DNA from: Streptomyces typhae
Lineage (GTDB): Bacteria > Actinomycetota > Actinomycetes > Streptomycetales > Streptomycetaceae
NCBI RefSeq assembly: GCF_009755605.1
Contig: NZ_WPNZ01000036.1
Span: forward strand, 1 to 64,000
Length of the DNA stretch: 64,000 nucleotides
Direction: 5' to 3'
Position numbers and translations under genes: made by a program. Within the stretch, counting starts at the first letter, position 1. Every line of letters starts with the position of its first letter. Of this stretch, positions 17,190 through 25,742 are shown piece after piece. The notes below the pieces were generated by a model. That model saw only the letters and a list, made by a program, of their open reading frames with translations, did no database searches and had not been told where the DNA came from.

Positions 17190-18092
17190 GTGTCCATACG
17201 CAAACTGGCCGCCGTACTCAGCCGTGTCCTGTGGCTGGTCTTCCTCGTGCAGGCGATCGCCGGGATCTTCGTGGATATGCCGTACGACTACTGGCTGGGC
17301 TGGCTCCCCTTCGTGGCGGCCGTGGCCCTCGGCCTGCTGCCCGGGAAGGCGGCGCGACAGCAGATCGCGACCGCCCCGCGCGCTGCGGTCGAGGTGGAGG
17401 CGCCGGTGACGGGGCGGTGGTCGGCGCTCAACAGCCCGGCGGACAAGGTGCCGAGCCACGGCACCCACGGCCTGGCGCAGACGTACGCCATCGACGTCAC
17501 GGCCGAGGGAGCGGAGCCCGGGGAGGGGGCGGAGCCCGGGGAGGGGGCGGAGCCCGGGAAGGGGGCGCGGCCGGGCTTCGCCTGGCTGTGGCCGATCGCT
17601 CGTCGGCCTCGGGCGTTCCCTTCCTTCGGGGCGCCGCTTCTCGCCGTCGGCGAGGCGACCGTGGTGCACGCGGAGGACGGCCAGCGGGACCACTTCAGCC
17701 GCAACTCGCTGCTCGGGCTGCTCTACTTCTTCCTCGTCGAGGGCACGGTGCGAGGCCTGGCTCCGGCTCGCCGGGTGGTGGGCAACAGCGTCGTCCTCGA
17801 CATCGGGGACGAGACATACGCCATGTACGCGCACGTCAAACGTGGTTCGCTCGCCGTACGGGTCGGGGACCGTGTGCACCCCGGCCAGGTGATCGCCCAC
17901 TGCGGGAACTCCGGGAACTCCACCGAACCGCACGTCCACTTCCAGTTGATGGACGGCCCCGACCTGGACACGGCCAAGGGGGTGCCCTTCCGCTGGCGCG
18001 GCATCGGGGTGCCCGCCAACAGGGAGACCTTCACGGCGCCGCCCCTGGAGGCGACAGGCCCGGTGGAGGCAGCGCAGGAACAACGGCGATAA
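17190..18092 (+). CDS. Membrane-anchored M23 family metallopeptidase
   Basis: A protein of about 300 residues with two N-terminal hydrophobic helices (near 5-28 and 33-52). An M23 (LytM-like) domain follows: HGTHGLAQTYAIDV holds the first zinc ligands, NSVVLDIGDETYAMYAHVK the core strand, and EPHVHFQLMD the HxH pair. Such enzymes cut peptidoglycan cross-bridges. A linker near residue 108 consists of GAEPGE repeats encoded by an 18-bp tandem repeat (17509-17563). GTG 17190 is preceded by AGGGGGAA. It is probably co-transcribed with the ArsR-type gene. Confidence 0.85.
   Translation: MSIRKLAAVLSRVLWLVFLVQAIAGIFVDMPYDYWLGWLPFVAAVALGLLPGKAARQQIATAPRAAVEVEAPVTGRWSALNSPADKVPSHGTHGLAQTYAIDVTAEGAEPGEGAEPGEGAEPGKGARPGFAWLWPIARRPRAFPSFGAPLLAVGEATVVHAEDGQRDHFSRNSLLGLLYFFLVEGTVRGLAPARRVVGNSVVLDIGDETYAMYAHVKRGSLAVRVGDRVHPGQVIAHCGNSGNSTEPHVHFQLMDGPDLDTAKGVPFRWRGIGVPANRETFTAPPLEATGPVEAAQEQRR
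17509..17563 (+). repeat. 18-bp tandem repeat inside the M23 gene
   Basis: Three copies of GCGGAGCCCGGGGAGGGG (the last diverged) encode GAEPGE units in the linker before the catalytic domain. The unit length keeps frame. Confidence 0.8.
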
Positions 18093-18130
18093 GGCACCAA
18101 AAGGTGTTCTAGGTCAATATTTCATCCTGG

Positions 18131-18136
18131 TATAGT
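18131..18136 (+). promoter_or_regulatory. -10 box of a leaderless tetR gene
   Basis: TATAGT lies seven bases before the ATG at 18143, with no ribosome site between. The -35 region (TTCTAG at 18107, 18-bp spacer) is weak. The AT-rich stretch AGGTCAATATTTCATC in the spacer is a candidate operator zone. Confidence 0.5.
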
Positions 18137-18142
18137 CCGGAC

Positions 18143-18817
18143 ATGCCAGCACGGAGACCCGCATCGGCGGACGAGTCGTCAGTCCGCGCGCCCGGCCTCC
18201 GGGAGCGCAAGAAGCAGCAGACCGCCTCCCGGATCTGGCACGCCGCAGTGGACCTCTTCGTCGAACGCGGCTACGACAAGGTGTCCGTGGCCGAGATCGC
18301 GGCAGCCGCGGACGTCTCCAAGATGACCGTCTTCAACTACTTCGGCACGAAGGACGACGTGCTCCTCGCCCCGATGGAGGAGCACGTCTCCGACGCCGCC
18401 GACGCCATCCGCGCCCGCGCCTCCGGCGAATCCGCCGCCGACGCCCTCCGCCGCCGGCTCCTCGACCTGATCGAGGCCAGGGACCCCTCCGTGGGCCTCG
18501 GCGACAGCCCCCGCACCCTCCAGGTCCTGCGTCTGATCACCGAGACCCCGGTGCTCCTGCACCGCGCCCACGCCTTCCACCACCGCAGCCAGCAGCTCCT
18601 CGCCACCGCCCTCGCCGAGGAGACCGGCGACGCCGTGCTCGCCGAGGTCGCCGCCGCCCAGCTGATCGGCGTCCGCAACGCCGTCTTCGCCGAGGTGCAC
18701 CGCCGCCGCATGGCGGGCACCCCGCTCGACGAGGTCGCCGCCACCGCCGAGGCCCTCGCCCGGGACGCCTTCGACCTGGTGGAAAAGGGCCTGAGCGGCT
18801 ACGCGGTCAAGGCATAG
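18143..18817 (+). CDS. TetR-family transcriptional regulator
   Basis: A 224-residue regulator. The N-terminal HTH spans about residues 18-64 (LRERKKQQTASRIWHAAVDL, then VSVAEIAAAADVSKMTVFNY, FGTKDDVL). The C-terminal ligand domain is helical and not recognisable further. The gene ends 9 bp before a mycothiol-dependent isomerase-like gene on the same strand, so the two are probably one transcript and the regulator may control it. The predicted mRNA is leaderless. Confidence 0.93.
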   Translation: MPARRPASADESSVRAPGLRERKKQQTASRIWHAAVDLFVERGYDKVSVAEIAAAADVSKMTVFNYFGTKDDVLLAPMEEHVSDAADAIRARASGESAADALRRRLLDLIEARDPSVGLGDSPRTLQVLRLITETPVLLHRAHAFHHRSQQLLATALAEETGDAVLAEVAAAQLIGVRNAVFAEVHRRRMAGTPLDEVAATAEALARDAFDLVEKGLSGYAVKA

Positions 18818-18826
18818 GCTCCCCCC

Positions 18827-19636
18827 ATGCCCCCGGCCAAGAAGCGCACCCGCAGCTACGACCAGACGAAGATCCGCACAGCCGTGCTCACCCAGTCCGC
18901 CATGGTGCGCGAAGCGGTCGCGGGCCTCACCCCGGAGCAACTGGCCGCGCCCACCCGCCTGGGCGACTGGACCGTACGCGAACTGGTCGCCCACCTCACG
19001 ATGGTGCTCGGCTCCGTGGTCCGCTACCTGGATTCCCCCGAGCCGGAGCAGCTCGAAGTCCCGCTCCAGGACTGGCCGTTCCGCACCTCGTCCGCGTCGG
19101 CCCAGGTGGACGAGGACGTCCACGCCCTCACCGCCACCGGGACAGCTCCCCCGGGCGCCCTGGACGCCCTGTTCGCGGACGCCCTCGACCGCCTCGCGGA
19201 CACCCTCCCCGAGGCCCCGGGCACCCGCCTCGTCCCCTCCCGCTTCGGCGGCATGACGCTCGCCGACTTCATGGTCACGCGCACCGTGGAACTGATCGTC
19301 CACACCGACGACTTGAACGCCGCGCTGCCGGACCTCGATATCCCGTACGACCGTCAGGCGCTCGCCGCCTGCACCCGTCTGCTCGCGGACGCCCTGGCCA
19401 CGAAGGCCCCGGGCGGCGCCGTGGAGGTCCGCGTGCCGCCGTACGCGGTCGTCCAGTGCGTGCAGGGCCCCCGGCACACCCGCGGCACCCCGCCGAACGT
19501 GGTCGAGACGGACCCGTTGACCTGGATCAGGCTGGCGACGGGCCGCACGACGTGGGCGGCGGAGCGCGAGGCGGCGCGGGTCAGCGCGAGCGGCGAGAGG
19601 GCGGATCTCACGGCACTGCTCCCGATCATGTCGTGA
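18827..19636 (+). CDS. Maleylpyruvate isomerase-family (MDMPI) protein
   Basis: A 269-residue protein of the mycothiol-dependent maleylpyruvate isomerase/DinB-like superfamily. The N-terminal four-helix domain has LGDWTVRELVAHLTMVLGS, with a metal-ligand His, and TVELIVHTDDLNAAL near residue 160, which supplies the second His/Asp set. A small C-terminal domain follows. Members act in mycothiol-dependent chemistry, but most Streptomyces paralogues have no known substrate. It follows tetR by 9 bp. Its stop lies inside a 35-bp tandem duplication. Confidence 0.8.
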   Translation: MPPAKKRTRSYDQTKIRTAVLTQSAMVREAVAGLTPEQLAAPTRLGDWTVRELVAHLTMVLGSVVRYLDSPEPEQLEVPLQDWPFRTSSASAQVDEDVHALTATGTAPPGALDALFADALDRLADTLPEAPGTRLVPSRFGGMTLADFMVTRTVELIVHTDDLNAALPDLDIPYDRQALAACTRLLADALATKAPGGAVEVRVPPYAVVQCVQGPRHTRGTPPNVVETDPLTWIRLATGRTTWAAEREAARVSASGERADLTALLPIMS

Positions 19637-19678
19637 GCGAAGACACGGCACTGCTCCCGATCATGTCGTGAGCGAGGA
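19609..19678 (+). repeat. 35-bp tandem duplication across a stop codon
   Basis: Bases 19609-19643 and 19644-19678 are identical at 34 of 35 positions (core ACTGCTCCCGATCATGTCGT). The first copy encodes the C terminus (ALLPIMS) and TGA of the preceding gene; the second lies just before the META lipoprotein gene. Confidence 0.9.
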
Positions 19679-19715
19679 CAGGGAACCGCTTCCGGGCGGC
19701 CCCCGTCACAATGAC

Positions 19716-20543
19716 ATGTACAAGCAGCGCGTGACCCAGACCCTCACCGCCATCGCCGCAGCCGGGCTGCTCGCTGCCTGCGGCTCGGAGTCCGGCTCCG
19801 GCGACGGCGGTTCCGACAAGGCGGGCGCAGGCAAGGACGGCTCCGGCAAGGGGACCACCGGCTCGGCCCTGACCGGCGTCCGCTGGAACGTCGAGAGCCT
19901 CACGGTCGACGGCAAGAAACAGCAGGCCCCCAGCGGCGCGTACGTGAAGTTCGGCGGCAAGGGCGGCACCGGCGGCAACTTCGGCTGCAACGGATACGGC
20001 GCCAAGGCCTCCGTGGAGGGCGACACCGTCCACTTCGAGCCCGGCCCGCACACCGAGATGGCGTGCGACGCCCTGGACTTCGAGAAGAGCCTGGCCCGCG
20101 CCATGGACGGCAGGCTCAAGGCGGAGGTGGACGACAAGAGCCTGACGCTCACCACCACCGGCGGCGACCGCATCGCGCTGAGCGCCGAGTCCGGCGCCCC
20201 GCTGAAGGGCACCGAGTGGACCGTCACCTCGGTCGGGGACAAGGGCACGGCGACCTCCCTGCCGAAGGCCCTGGACGACAAGGTCAAGCTGACCTTCGGC
20301 AAGGACGGCACGGTCCGCGGCAACCTGGGCTGCAACGCGGTCACCGCGGACGCGGACGCCAGGGACGGCAAGATCGCCCTCGGCATGCCGAAGGTGACCC
20401 GGAAGATGTGCCCCGGCGACGTGATGCCGACGGAGCGCACGCTCCTGAAGCTGTTCGAGGGCAAGGCCTCGTACACGGTGGACCACCGCACGCTGACCCT
20501 GACGGACGGCAAGACGGTGGTGAAGGCGCAGGCTCCCGCCTGA
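19716..20543 (+). CDS. META-domain lipoprotein
   Basis: A secreted lipoprotein of about 275 residues. The signal peptide ends in the lipobox LLAAC with the lipidated Cys at residue 22, followed by a Gly/Ser/Asp-rich linker. Two META (HslJ-like) domains follow, each with the hallmark GNFGCNGY or RGNLGCNAV. Cysteines in MACDALD and KMCPGD suggest one disulfide per domain. The ATG at 19716 is chosen because it places a standard signal peptide at the N terminus. It converges on the sulfatase gene. Confidence 0.88.
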   Translation: MYKQRVTQTLTAIAAAGLLAACGSESGSGDGGSDKAGAGKDGSGKGTTGSALTGVRWNVESLTVDGKKQQAPSGAYVKFGGKGGTGGNFGCNGYGAKASVEGDTVHFEPGPHTEMACDALDFEKSLARAMDGRLKAEVDDKSLTLTTTGGDRIALSAESGAPLKGTEWTVTSVGDKGTATSLPKALDDKVKLTFGKDGTVRGNLGCNAVTADADARDGKIALGMPKVTRKMCPGDVMPTERTLLKLFEGKASYTVDHRTLTLTDGKTVVKAQAPA

Positions 20544-20568
20544 CCGGCCGACGGACGGCCGGGTGCGG

Positions 20569-20710
20569 GCTCAGCCGACCGGATCCGGATATCCGGACAG
20601 GGCAGAGGCTCAGCCGACCGGATCCGGATAGGGCAGAAGCTCAGCCGACCGGATCCGGATAGGGCAGAAGCTCAGCCGACCGGATCCGGATAGGGCAGAA
20701 GCTCAGCCGC
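20569..20710 (-). repeat. 31-bp tandem repeat at the sulfatase 3' end
   Basis: Copies lie at 20670-20700, 20639-20669 and 20608-20638, with a longer variant at 20569-20607 (8 extra bases) and a partial one from 20701. The first copy on the minus strand encodes the sulfatase C terminus ELLPYPDPVG and its TGA; three more copies follow past the stop. Each contains the palindrome CCGGATCCGG. Confidence 0.9.
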
Positions 20711-22138
20711 GGTCCGCTCCCACGCCCCCCGCAGCTCCGCGAGCAGCGCACCCTCGCGCCCGGCGAGATCCGCCTGCTCCCGCTGATCCCGCCCGAGGTG
20801 GAACAACTGATCGCGCCCGCTCTTGCCGCGGTAGTACTTCCAGTCGCCGCGCCGCAGCGCGCGCTCCCCGCGCACCCGCCAGAACAGATCCCGCTCACCG
20901 ACGGGCCGCCCGCGCAGCAGATGTCCGGCGAGGCTGGTGCCGTCGAGCGGGTGGGCGGGGTCGGGCCGGGCCCCGGCGAGCTCCAGGAGGGTGGCGGTCC
21001 AGTCCGGGGTGTACACGGGCTCGTCGCTGACCTGCCCGCCGTCCAGGCGGGCGGGCCAGCGCACGATGGTCGGCACCCGGATGCCGCCTTCGAGGAGCGA
21101 CCCCTTGTTGCCCGAGAGCGGCCAGTTGTACGAGAAGCGCTCACCGCCGTTGTCGGAGGCGAAGAACACCAGCGTGTCCCGCTCCTGCCCGGACTCCCGC
21201 AGCGCCCTGAGCACCTGCCCGATCGACCGGTCCAGGTCCTGCACCATCTCGGTGTACTTGGCGAGGGACCCGCCGTCCTGGTGCCACAGGGCGCTCTTGT
21301 CCCCGGCCTTGATCCGCCGCACGATCTCGGCGGACGTCTCCGTGTCGCCGTCGGCGATCCAGGGCCAGTGCGGGGTGGTGAAGTTGAGGTTGAGCAGCCA
21401 CGGCCGGTCGTGGTCGCGGCCGACGTACTCGCTCGCGCGCTCGGTCAGGACGCGGGTGTAGTACCGCAGGTCCTTGTACGTGGCGTCGCCCTCGCGGACA
21501 TTGCCCCGGTAGAGGTCGTACTCACCTCCGCCGCCGAGCTTGGAGTAGTACTCCAGGGCGCCGCCGAAGTTCCCGAAGAACTCGTCCCAGCCGGACTTGG
21601 TGGGCGAGTAGTCCGGCAGGAAGCCGCAGTGCCACTTGCCGATGAGCGCGGTCGCGTACCCGGCGCCGCGCAGGAGCGAGGCGAGGGTGGGGTGCGTCGG
21701 CTCCAGGCCGGCCGACTTGTCGGCTATCGGCTCGGCGAGCCCGCCCTTGGTCCGGCCCGGGAAGCGCCCGGTGTAGAGGCTGAAACGGGTGGGTGAGCAG
21801 GTCGCGGACCCGGAGTAGGCCTGGGTGAAGCGGACGCCCTGCCGGGCCAGGCGGTCCAGGTGCGGGGTCTTGATGTGCGGGGAACCGTACGAGGACAGAT
21901 CGGCCCAGCCGAGGTCGTCACCCAGGATGAACAGGATGTTGGGCCGCCTCGAGTGCCGCCCGCGCGCGGCGGCGAAGGGCCGCTCGGCGTTTTCGGCGGC
22001 TCCGGCGACGTCCGCCGCTTCGGCGGCTTCCGCGCCGGTGGTGGCGCCGACCCCGGCGGCAGCGGCGACACCCGCCACCCCGCCGGCGAAGGACCGCCGG
22101 GACAACCGGAAGGACCGTGACTGTTCATGAGGCTGCAT
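20672..22138 (-). CDS. Tat-exported sulfatase
   Basis: A 488-residue alkaline-phosphatase-superfamily sulfatase. The N terminus has a twin-arginine signal (SRRSFAGG, Arg14-Arg15, then an Ala/Gly-rich h-region). The mature start RRPNILFILGDDLGWADLS carries the metal Asp pair. The CSPTR motif near residue 113 supplies the Cys converted to formylglycine. IGKWHCG and FFASDNGG supply further active-site residues. It should be secreted, cleaving sulfate esters, substrate unknown. It needs a formylglycine-generating enzyme, not seen here. It is divergent from purF (184-bp gap). Confidence 0.93.
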   Translation of the reverse strand: MQPHEQSRSFRLSRRSFAGGVAGVAAAAGVGATTGAEAAEAADVAGAAENAERPFAAARGRHSRRPNILFILGDDLGWADLSSYGSPHIKTPHLDRLARQGVRFTQAYSGSATCSPTRFSLYTGRFPGRTKGGLAEPIADKSAGLEPTHPTLASLLRGAGYATALIGKWHCGFLPDYSPTKSGWDEFFGNFGGALEYYSKLGGGGEYDLYRGNVREGDATYKDLRYYTRVLTERASEYVGRDHDRPWLLNLNFTTPHWPWIADGDTETSAEIVRRIKAGDKSALWHQDGGSLAKYTEMVQDLDRSIGQVLRALRESGQERDTLVFFASDNGGERFSYNWPLSGNKGSLLEGGIRVPTIVRWPARLDGGQVSDEPVYTPDWTATLLELAGARPDPAHPLDGTSLAGHLLRGRPVGERDLFWRVRGERALRRGDWKYYRGKSGRDQLFHLGRDQREQADLAGREGALLAELRGAWERTAAELLPYPDPVG

Positions 22139-22322
22139 GACCCAGGAGCCTCACGGCGTGCCGAAAGACACGTCAACGCGTCGGCGCCCCTGTTCACAAA
22201 GCTGTCGTCGCAGTTCACAGGGGTGTCGCACAGCCGAAGCACTACGGCGTCGCGCTCACTGCGCGTGCCGAGGCCGTATCCCCAATTCGGACCAGTGGTC
22301 GATCTCGCCTACACTCGGAGTC

Positions 22323-23849
22323 GTGCCACGTGGTGACGGTCGACTCAATCACGATCTGCTCCCCGGCGAGAAAGGCCCCCAGGACGCTTGCGGCGTCTTC
22401 GGTGTCTGGGCTCCGGGCGAAGAGGTCGCAAAGCTCACGTACTTCGGGCTCTACGCCCTCCAGCATCGGGGCCAGGAATCCGCGGGAATCGCGGTCAGCA
22501 ACGGCTCCCAGATCCTCGTCTTCAAGGACATGGGCCTGGTGTCCCAGGTCTTCGACGAGACCTCGCTCGGTTCTCTCCAGGGACATATCGCGGTCGGTCA
22601 CGCCCGCTACTCCACCACTGGAGCCTCCGTCTGGGAGAACGCCCAGCCCACCTTCCGCGCGACGGCCCACGGCTCCATCGCCCTCGGCCACAACGGCAAC
22701 CTCGTCAACACGGCCCAGCTGGCCGAGATGGTCGCCGAGCTGCCCAAGCAGGAGGGCCGCACCACGAGGGTGGCGGCCACCAACGACACCGATCTGCTGA
22801 CGGCCCTGCTCGCCGCGCAGACCGACGCCGACGGCAAGCCGCTGACCGTCGAGGAAGCCGCCGGAGTGGTGCTTCCCCAGGTCCAGGGCGCCTTCAGCCT
22901 CGTCTTCATGGACGAGCACACGCTGTACGCGGGCCGCGACCCGCAGGGCATCCGTCCGCTGGTGCTCGGCCGCCTGGAGCGCGGCTGGGTGGTCGCGTCC
23001 GAGAGCGCCGCCCTCGACATCTGCGGCGCCAGCTATGTGCGCGAGATCGAGCCGGGCGAGTTCGTCGCCATCGACGAGAACGGCCTCCGCACCTCCCGAT
23101 TCGCGGAAGCGAAGCCCAAGGGCTGTGTCTTCGAGTATGTGTACCTGGCGCGCCCCGACACCGACATCGCGGGCCGCAACGTCTACCTCTCGCGGGTCGA
23201 GATGGGCCGCAAGCTCGCGGCGGAGGCCCCGGTCGACGCCGACCTCGTCATAGCGACCCCGGAGTCCGGCACCCCCGCCGCGATCGGGTACGCGGAGGCG
23301 TCCGGCATCCCCTTCGGCGCCGGCCTCGTCAAGAACGCCTACGTCGGCCGGACCTTCATCCAGCCCTCGCAGACCATCCGCCAGCTCGGCATCCGGCTGA
23401 AGCTGAACCCCCTCAAGGAAGTCATCAGGGGCAAGCGCCTGGTGGTCGTCGACGACTCGATCGTCCGCGGCAACACCCAGCGCGCCCTGGTCAAGATGCT
23501 CCGCGAGGCGGGCGCCGCCGAGGTCCACATCCGGATCTCCTCGCCGCCCGTGAAGTGGCCGTGCTTCTTCGGCATCGACTTCGCCACCCGTGCGGAGCTG
23601 ATCGCCAACGGCATGAGCATCGAGGAGATCGGCACGTCCCTCGGCGCCGACTCGCTCTCCTACATCTCCATCGACGGCATGATCGACGCCACCACCATCG
23701 ACAAGCCGGACCTGTGCCGTGCCTGCTTCGACGGCGAGTACCCGATGGAACTGCCGGACCCGGAGCTGCTCGGCAAGCAGCTCCTGGAGACCGAGCTGGC
23801 AGCCGGCCCGGCGGCCACGGCAGCGGCCGACGCGATCCGTCGCCCGTAA
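22323..23849 (+). CDS. purF: Amidophosphoribosyltransferase
   Basis: PRPP amidotransferase makes phosphoribosylamine from PRPP and glutamine, the committed step of purine synthesis. A short propeptide precedes the catalytic Cys in QDACGVFGVWAPGEE (Cys23, exposed by self-cleavage). The N-terminal Ntn domain has YFGLYALQHRGQESAGIA and VGHARYSTTG. The PRPP-binding site is VVVDDSIVRGNT near residue 374. Cysteines in SSPPVKWPCFFGID and DLCRACFDGEYP suggest the Fe-S form. GTG 22323 is the start that leaves the propeptide a normal length. purM follows 37 bp later. Confidence 0.97.
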   Translation: MPRGDGRLNHDLLPGEKGPQDACGVFGVWAPGEEVAKLTYFGLYALQHRGQESAGIAVSNGSQILVFKDMGLVSQVFDETSLGSLQGHIAVGHARYSTTGASVWENAQPTFRATAHGSIALGHNGNLVNTAQLAEMVAELPKQEGRTTRVAATNDTDLLTALLAAQTDADGKPLTVEEAAGVVLPQVQGAFSLVFMDEHTLYAGRDPQGIRPLVLGRLERGWVVASESAALDICGASYVREIEPGEFVAIDENGLRTSRFAEAKPKGCVFEYVYLARPDTDIAGRNVYLSRVEMGRKLAAEAPVDADLVIATPESGTPAAIGYAEASGIPFGAGLVKNAYVGRTFIQPSQTIRQLGIRLKLNPLKEVIRGKRLVVVDDSIVRGNTQRALVKMLREAGAAEVHIRISSPPVKWPCFFGIDFATRAELIANGMSIEEIGTSLGADSLSYISIDGMIDATTIDKPDLCRACFDGEYPMELPDPELLGKQLLETELAAGPAATAAADAIRRP

Positions 23850-23886
23850 GCCCCTCTCGTAGTAACGACACGAAAGCTCTCACCTC

Positions 23887-24987
23887 ATGTCCACTGAGTC
23901 CTCCGAGCGCGCTCCGCAGGCGGGCACCGGTGCCAGCTACGCCGCCGCGGGCGTCGACATCGAAGCCGGCGACCGCGCCGTGGAGCTGATGAAGGAGTGG
24001 GTGAAGAAGACGCAGCGCCCCGAGGTCGCGGGCCTCGGCGGCCTCGGCGGCTTCGCCGGCCTCTTCGACGCCTCCGCCCTCAAGCGCTTCGACCGCCCGC
24101 TGCTCGCCTCCGCGACGGACGGCGTCGGCACGAAGGTCGACCTCGCCCGGCAGCTCGGTGTGTACGACACGATCGGCCACGACCTGGTCGCCATGGTCAT
24201 GGACGACATCGTGGTGTGCGGCGCGGAACCGCTGTTCATGACGGACTACATCTGCGTCGGCAAGGTCCACCCGGAGCGCGTCGCCGCCATCGTCAAGGGC
24301 ATCGCGGAGGGCTGTGTCCTCGCGGGCTGCGCCCTCGTCGGCGGCGAGACCGCCGAGCACCCCGGGCTCCTCGGCCCGGACGACTTCGACGTCGCGGGCG
24401 CGGGCACGGGCGTCGTGGAGGCGGACCAGGTGCTCGGCCCGGATCGCATCCGTAAGGGTGACGCGGTGATCGCCATGGCGTCCTCCGGTCTTCACTCCAA
24501 CGGGTACTCGCTGGTCCGGCACGTGGTCTTCGACCGCGCGGGCTGGACCCTGGACCGCGAGGTCCCCGAGTTCGGCCGTACCCTCGGCGAGGAGCTCCTG
24601 GAGCCCACGAAGATCTACTCCCTGGACTGTCTGGCGCTGACGCGCACGACGCCGGTGCACGCGTTCAGCCACATCACCGGCGGCGGCCTCGCGGCGAACC
24701 TCGCCCGCGTGATCCCGGACGCCCTGCACGCCACCGTCGACCGCTCCACGTGGGCCCCCGGCGCGGTGTTCGACGTCGTCGGCACGGCAGGGCAGGTCGA
24801 GCGCCTGGAGCTGGAGAAGACCCTGAACATGGGCGTCGGCATGATCGCCGTCGTCCCCCAGGACTCGGCCGACGTGGCCCTCGCGACCCTGGCCGACCGC
24901 GGTGTGGACGCCTGGATCGCCGGCGAGATCACCGACCGCGGCGACCGTGCGACGGGCGCCGAGCTCACGGGCGACTACGCGAAGTAG
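23887..24987 (+). CDS. purM: Phosphoribosylformylglycinamidine cyclo-ligase (AIR synthetase)
   Basis: A 366-residue enzyme that closes the imidazole ring, turning FGAM into AIR with ATP. Diagnostic segments are LLASATDGVGTKVDLARQLG, TIGHDLVAMVMDDIVVCGAEP, LVGGETAEHPGLL and HITGGGLAANLARV. It lies 37 bp downstream of purF with no terminator between, so purF-purM is an operon. A hairpin follows 100 bp after the stop. Confidence 0.97.
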   Translation: MSTESSERAPQAGTGASYAAAGVDIEAGDRAVELMKEWVKKTQRPEVAGLGGLGGFAGLFDASALKRFDRPLLASATDGVGTKVDLARQLGVYDTIGHDLVAMVMDDIVVCGAEPLFMTDYICVGKVHPERVAAIVKGIAEGCVLAGCALVGGETAEHPGLLGPDDFDVAGAGTGVVEADQVLGPDRIRKGDAVIAMASSGLHSNGYSLVRHVVFDRAGWTLDREVPEFGRTLGEELLEPTKIYSLDCLALTRTTPVHAFSHITGGGLAANLARVIPDALHATVDRSTWAPGAVFDVVGTAGQVERLELEKTLNMGVGMIAVVPQDSADVALATLADRGVDAWIAGEITDRGDRATGAELTGDYAK

Positions 24988-25086
24988 CCACCGCGGACGC
25001 GCGGGGCCCGGCGCGCACCGCGCCTGGCCCGCGCCCGTGCACGGGAATGTGCACGGGTATGCACACGGGTATGCGGACAGCACAAA

Positions 25087-25121
25087 ACCCGGTCCGGCGG
25101 TGTCGCCACCCCGGACCGGGT
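25087..25121 (+). terminator. Hairpin between purM and the convergent DUF3073 gene
   Basis: ACCCGGTCCGG pairs with CCGGACCGGGT (11 bp, 13-nt loop). It stands between convergent genes and could serve both. The preceding 50 bp contain three GTGCACGGG/ATGCACACGGG-like short repeats. Confidence 0.6.
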
Positions 25122-25185
25122 GAAGTGCAGTCGCTACGAGAACCGTGCGAGCTGCGAATGTCTGTGATGTACGAGAACCGCGAGG

Positions 25186-25440
25186 TCAAGCACCGCGGCG
25201 CTGCGGCGAGGGACCGGACTGGTCGTCCTCGTCATCCTCGTCGTCGTTGTACAGATCCGCGTACTGCGCGTACGGGTCGTCTTCCTCGTCCTCGTCCTCG
25301 AACGGCTCACCATTCGGCGGCTGTTGCGAAGTCGAAGCGCCCAGCTCATTGGCCAGACGCGACAGGTCAGTCCCGCCGCTGTTGTACTTCAGCTGGCGGG
25401 CGACCTTTGTCTGCTTGGCCTTGGCCCGGCCGCGCCCCAT
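25186..25440 (-). CDS. DUF3073 family small protein
   Basis: An 84-residue conserved actinobacterial protein of unknown function. The N terminus is basic (GRGRAKAKQTKVARQLKY), followed by SGGTDLSRLANELG. The C-terminal half is very acidic (EDEDEEDDPYAQYADLYNDDE). The charge split suggests RNA or protein binding, but this is only an inference. ATG 25440 gives the family-typical start; an upstream ATG at 25470 is possible. It converges with purM and shares its strand with vdh, 300 bp upstream. Confidence 0.88.
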   Translation of the reverse strand: MGRGRAKAKQTKVARQLKYNSGGTDLSRLANELGASTSQQPPNGEPFEDEDEEDDPYAQYADLYNDDEDDEDDQSGPSPQRRGA

Positions 25441-25742
25441 GGCTCGACCCCCTCGGTATCGGGGCTTCATGGCCCCAGAGTCTTGACACGCGTTCATGAT
25501 CTAGAACGGACTCTCCATGGAGAGACCGGTCCGTAGGGCTTCCACGGTACCTGCTCCTGCGGCCGTACGGTACGTCGCCCGCAGGACGCGCCTGGGCGCA
25601 CAACCGGCAAGGTGCCCTTTCCTCGCTGGTCAGCTGCGATTTTAACCTCTTCTTGGCAGGCGACCCGCCGACGGGGGTGAGTCTTGTCTCCCGAGGGGCG
25701 TCGGCGGGCCTGGAACCGGTCGGCGGGGGCGCCGGTCGCGTG

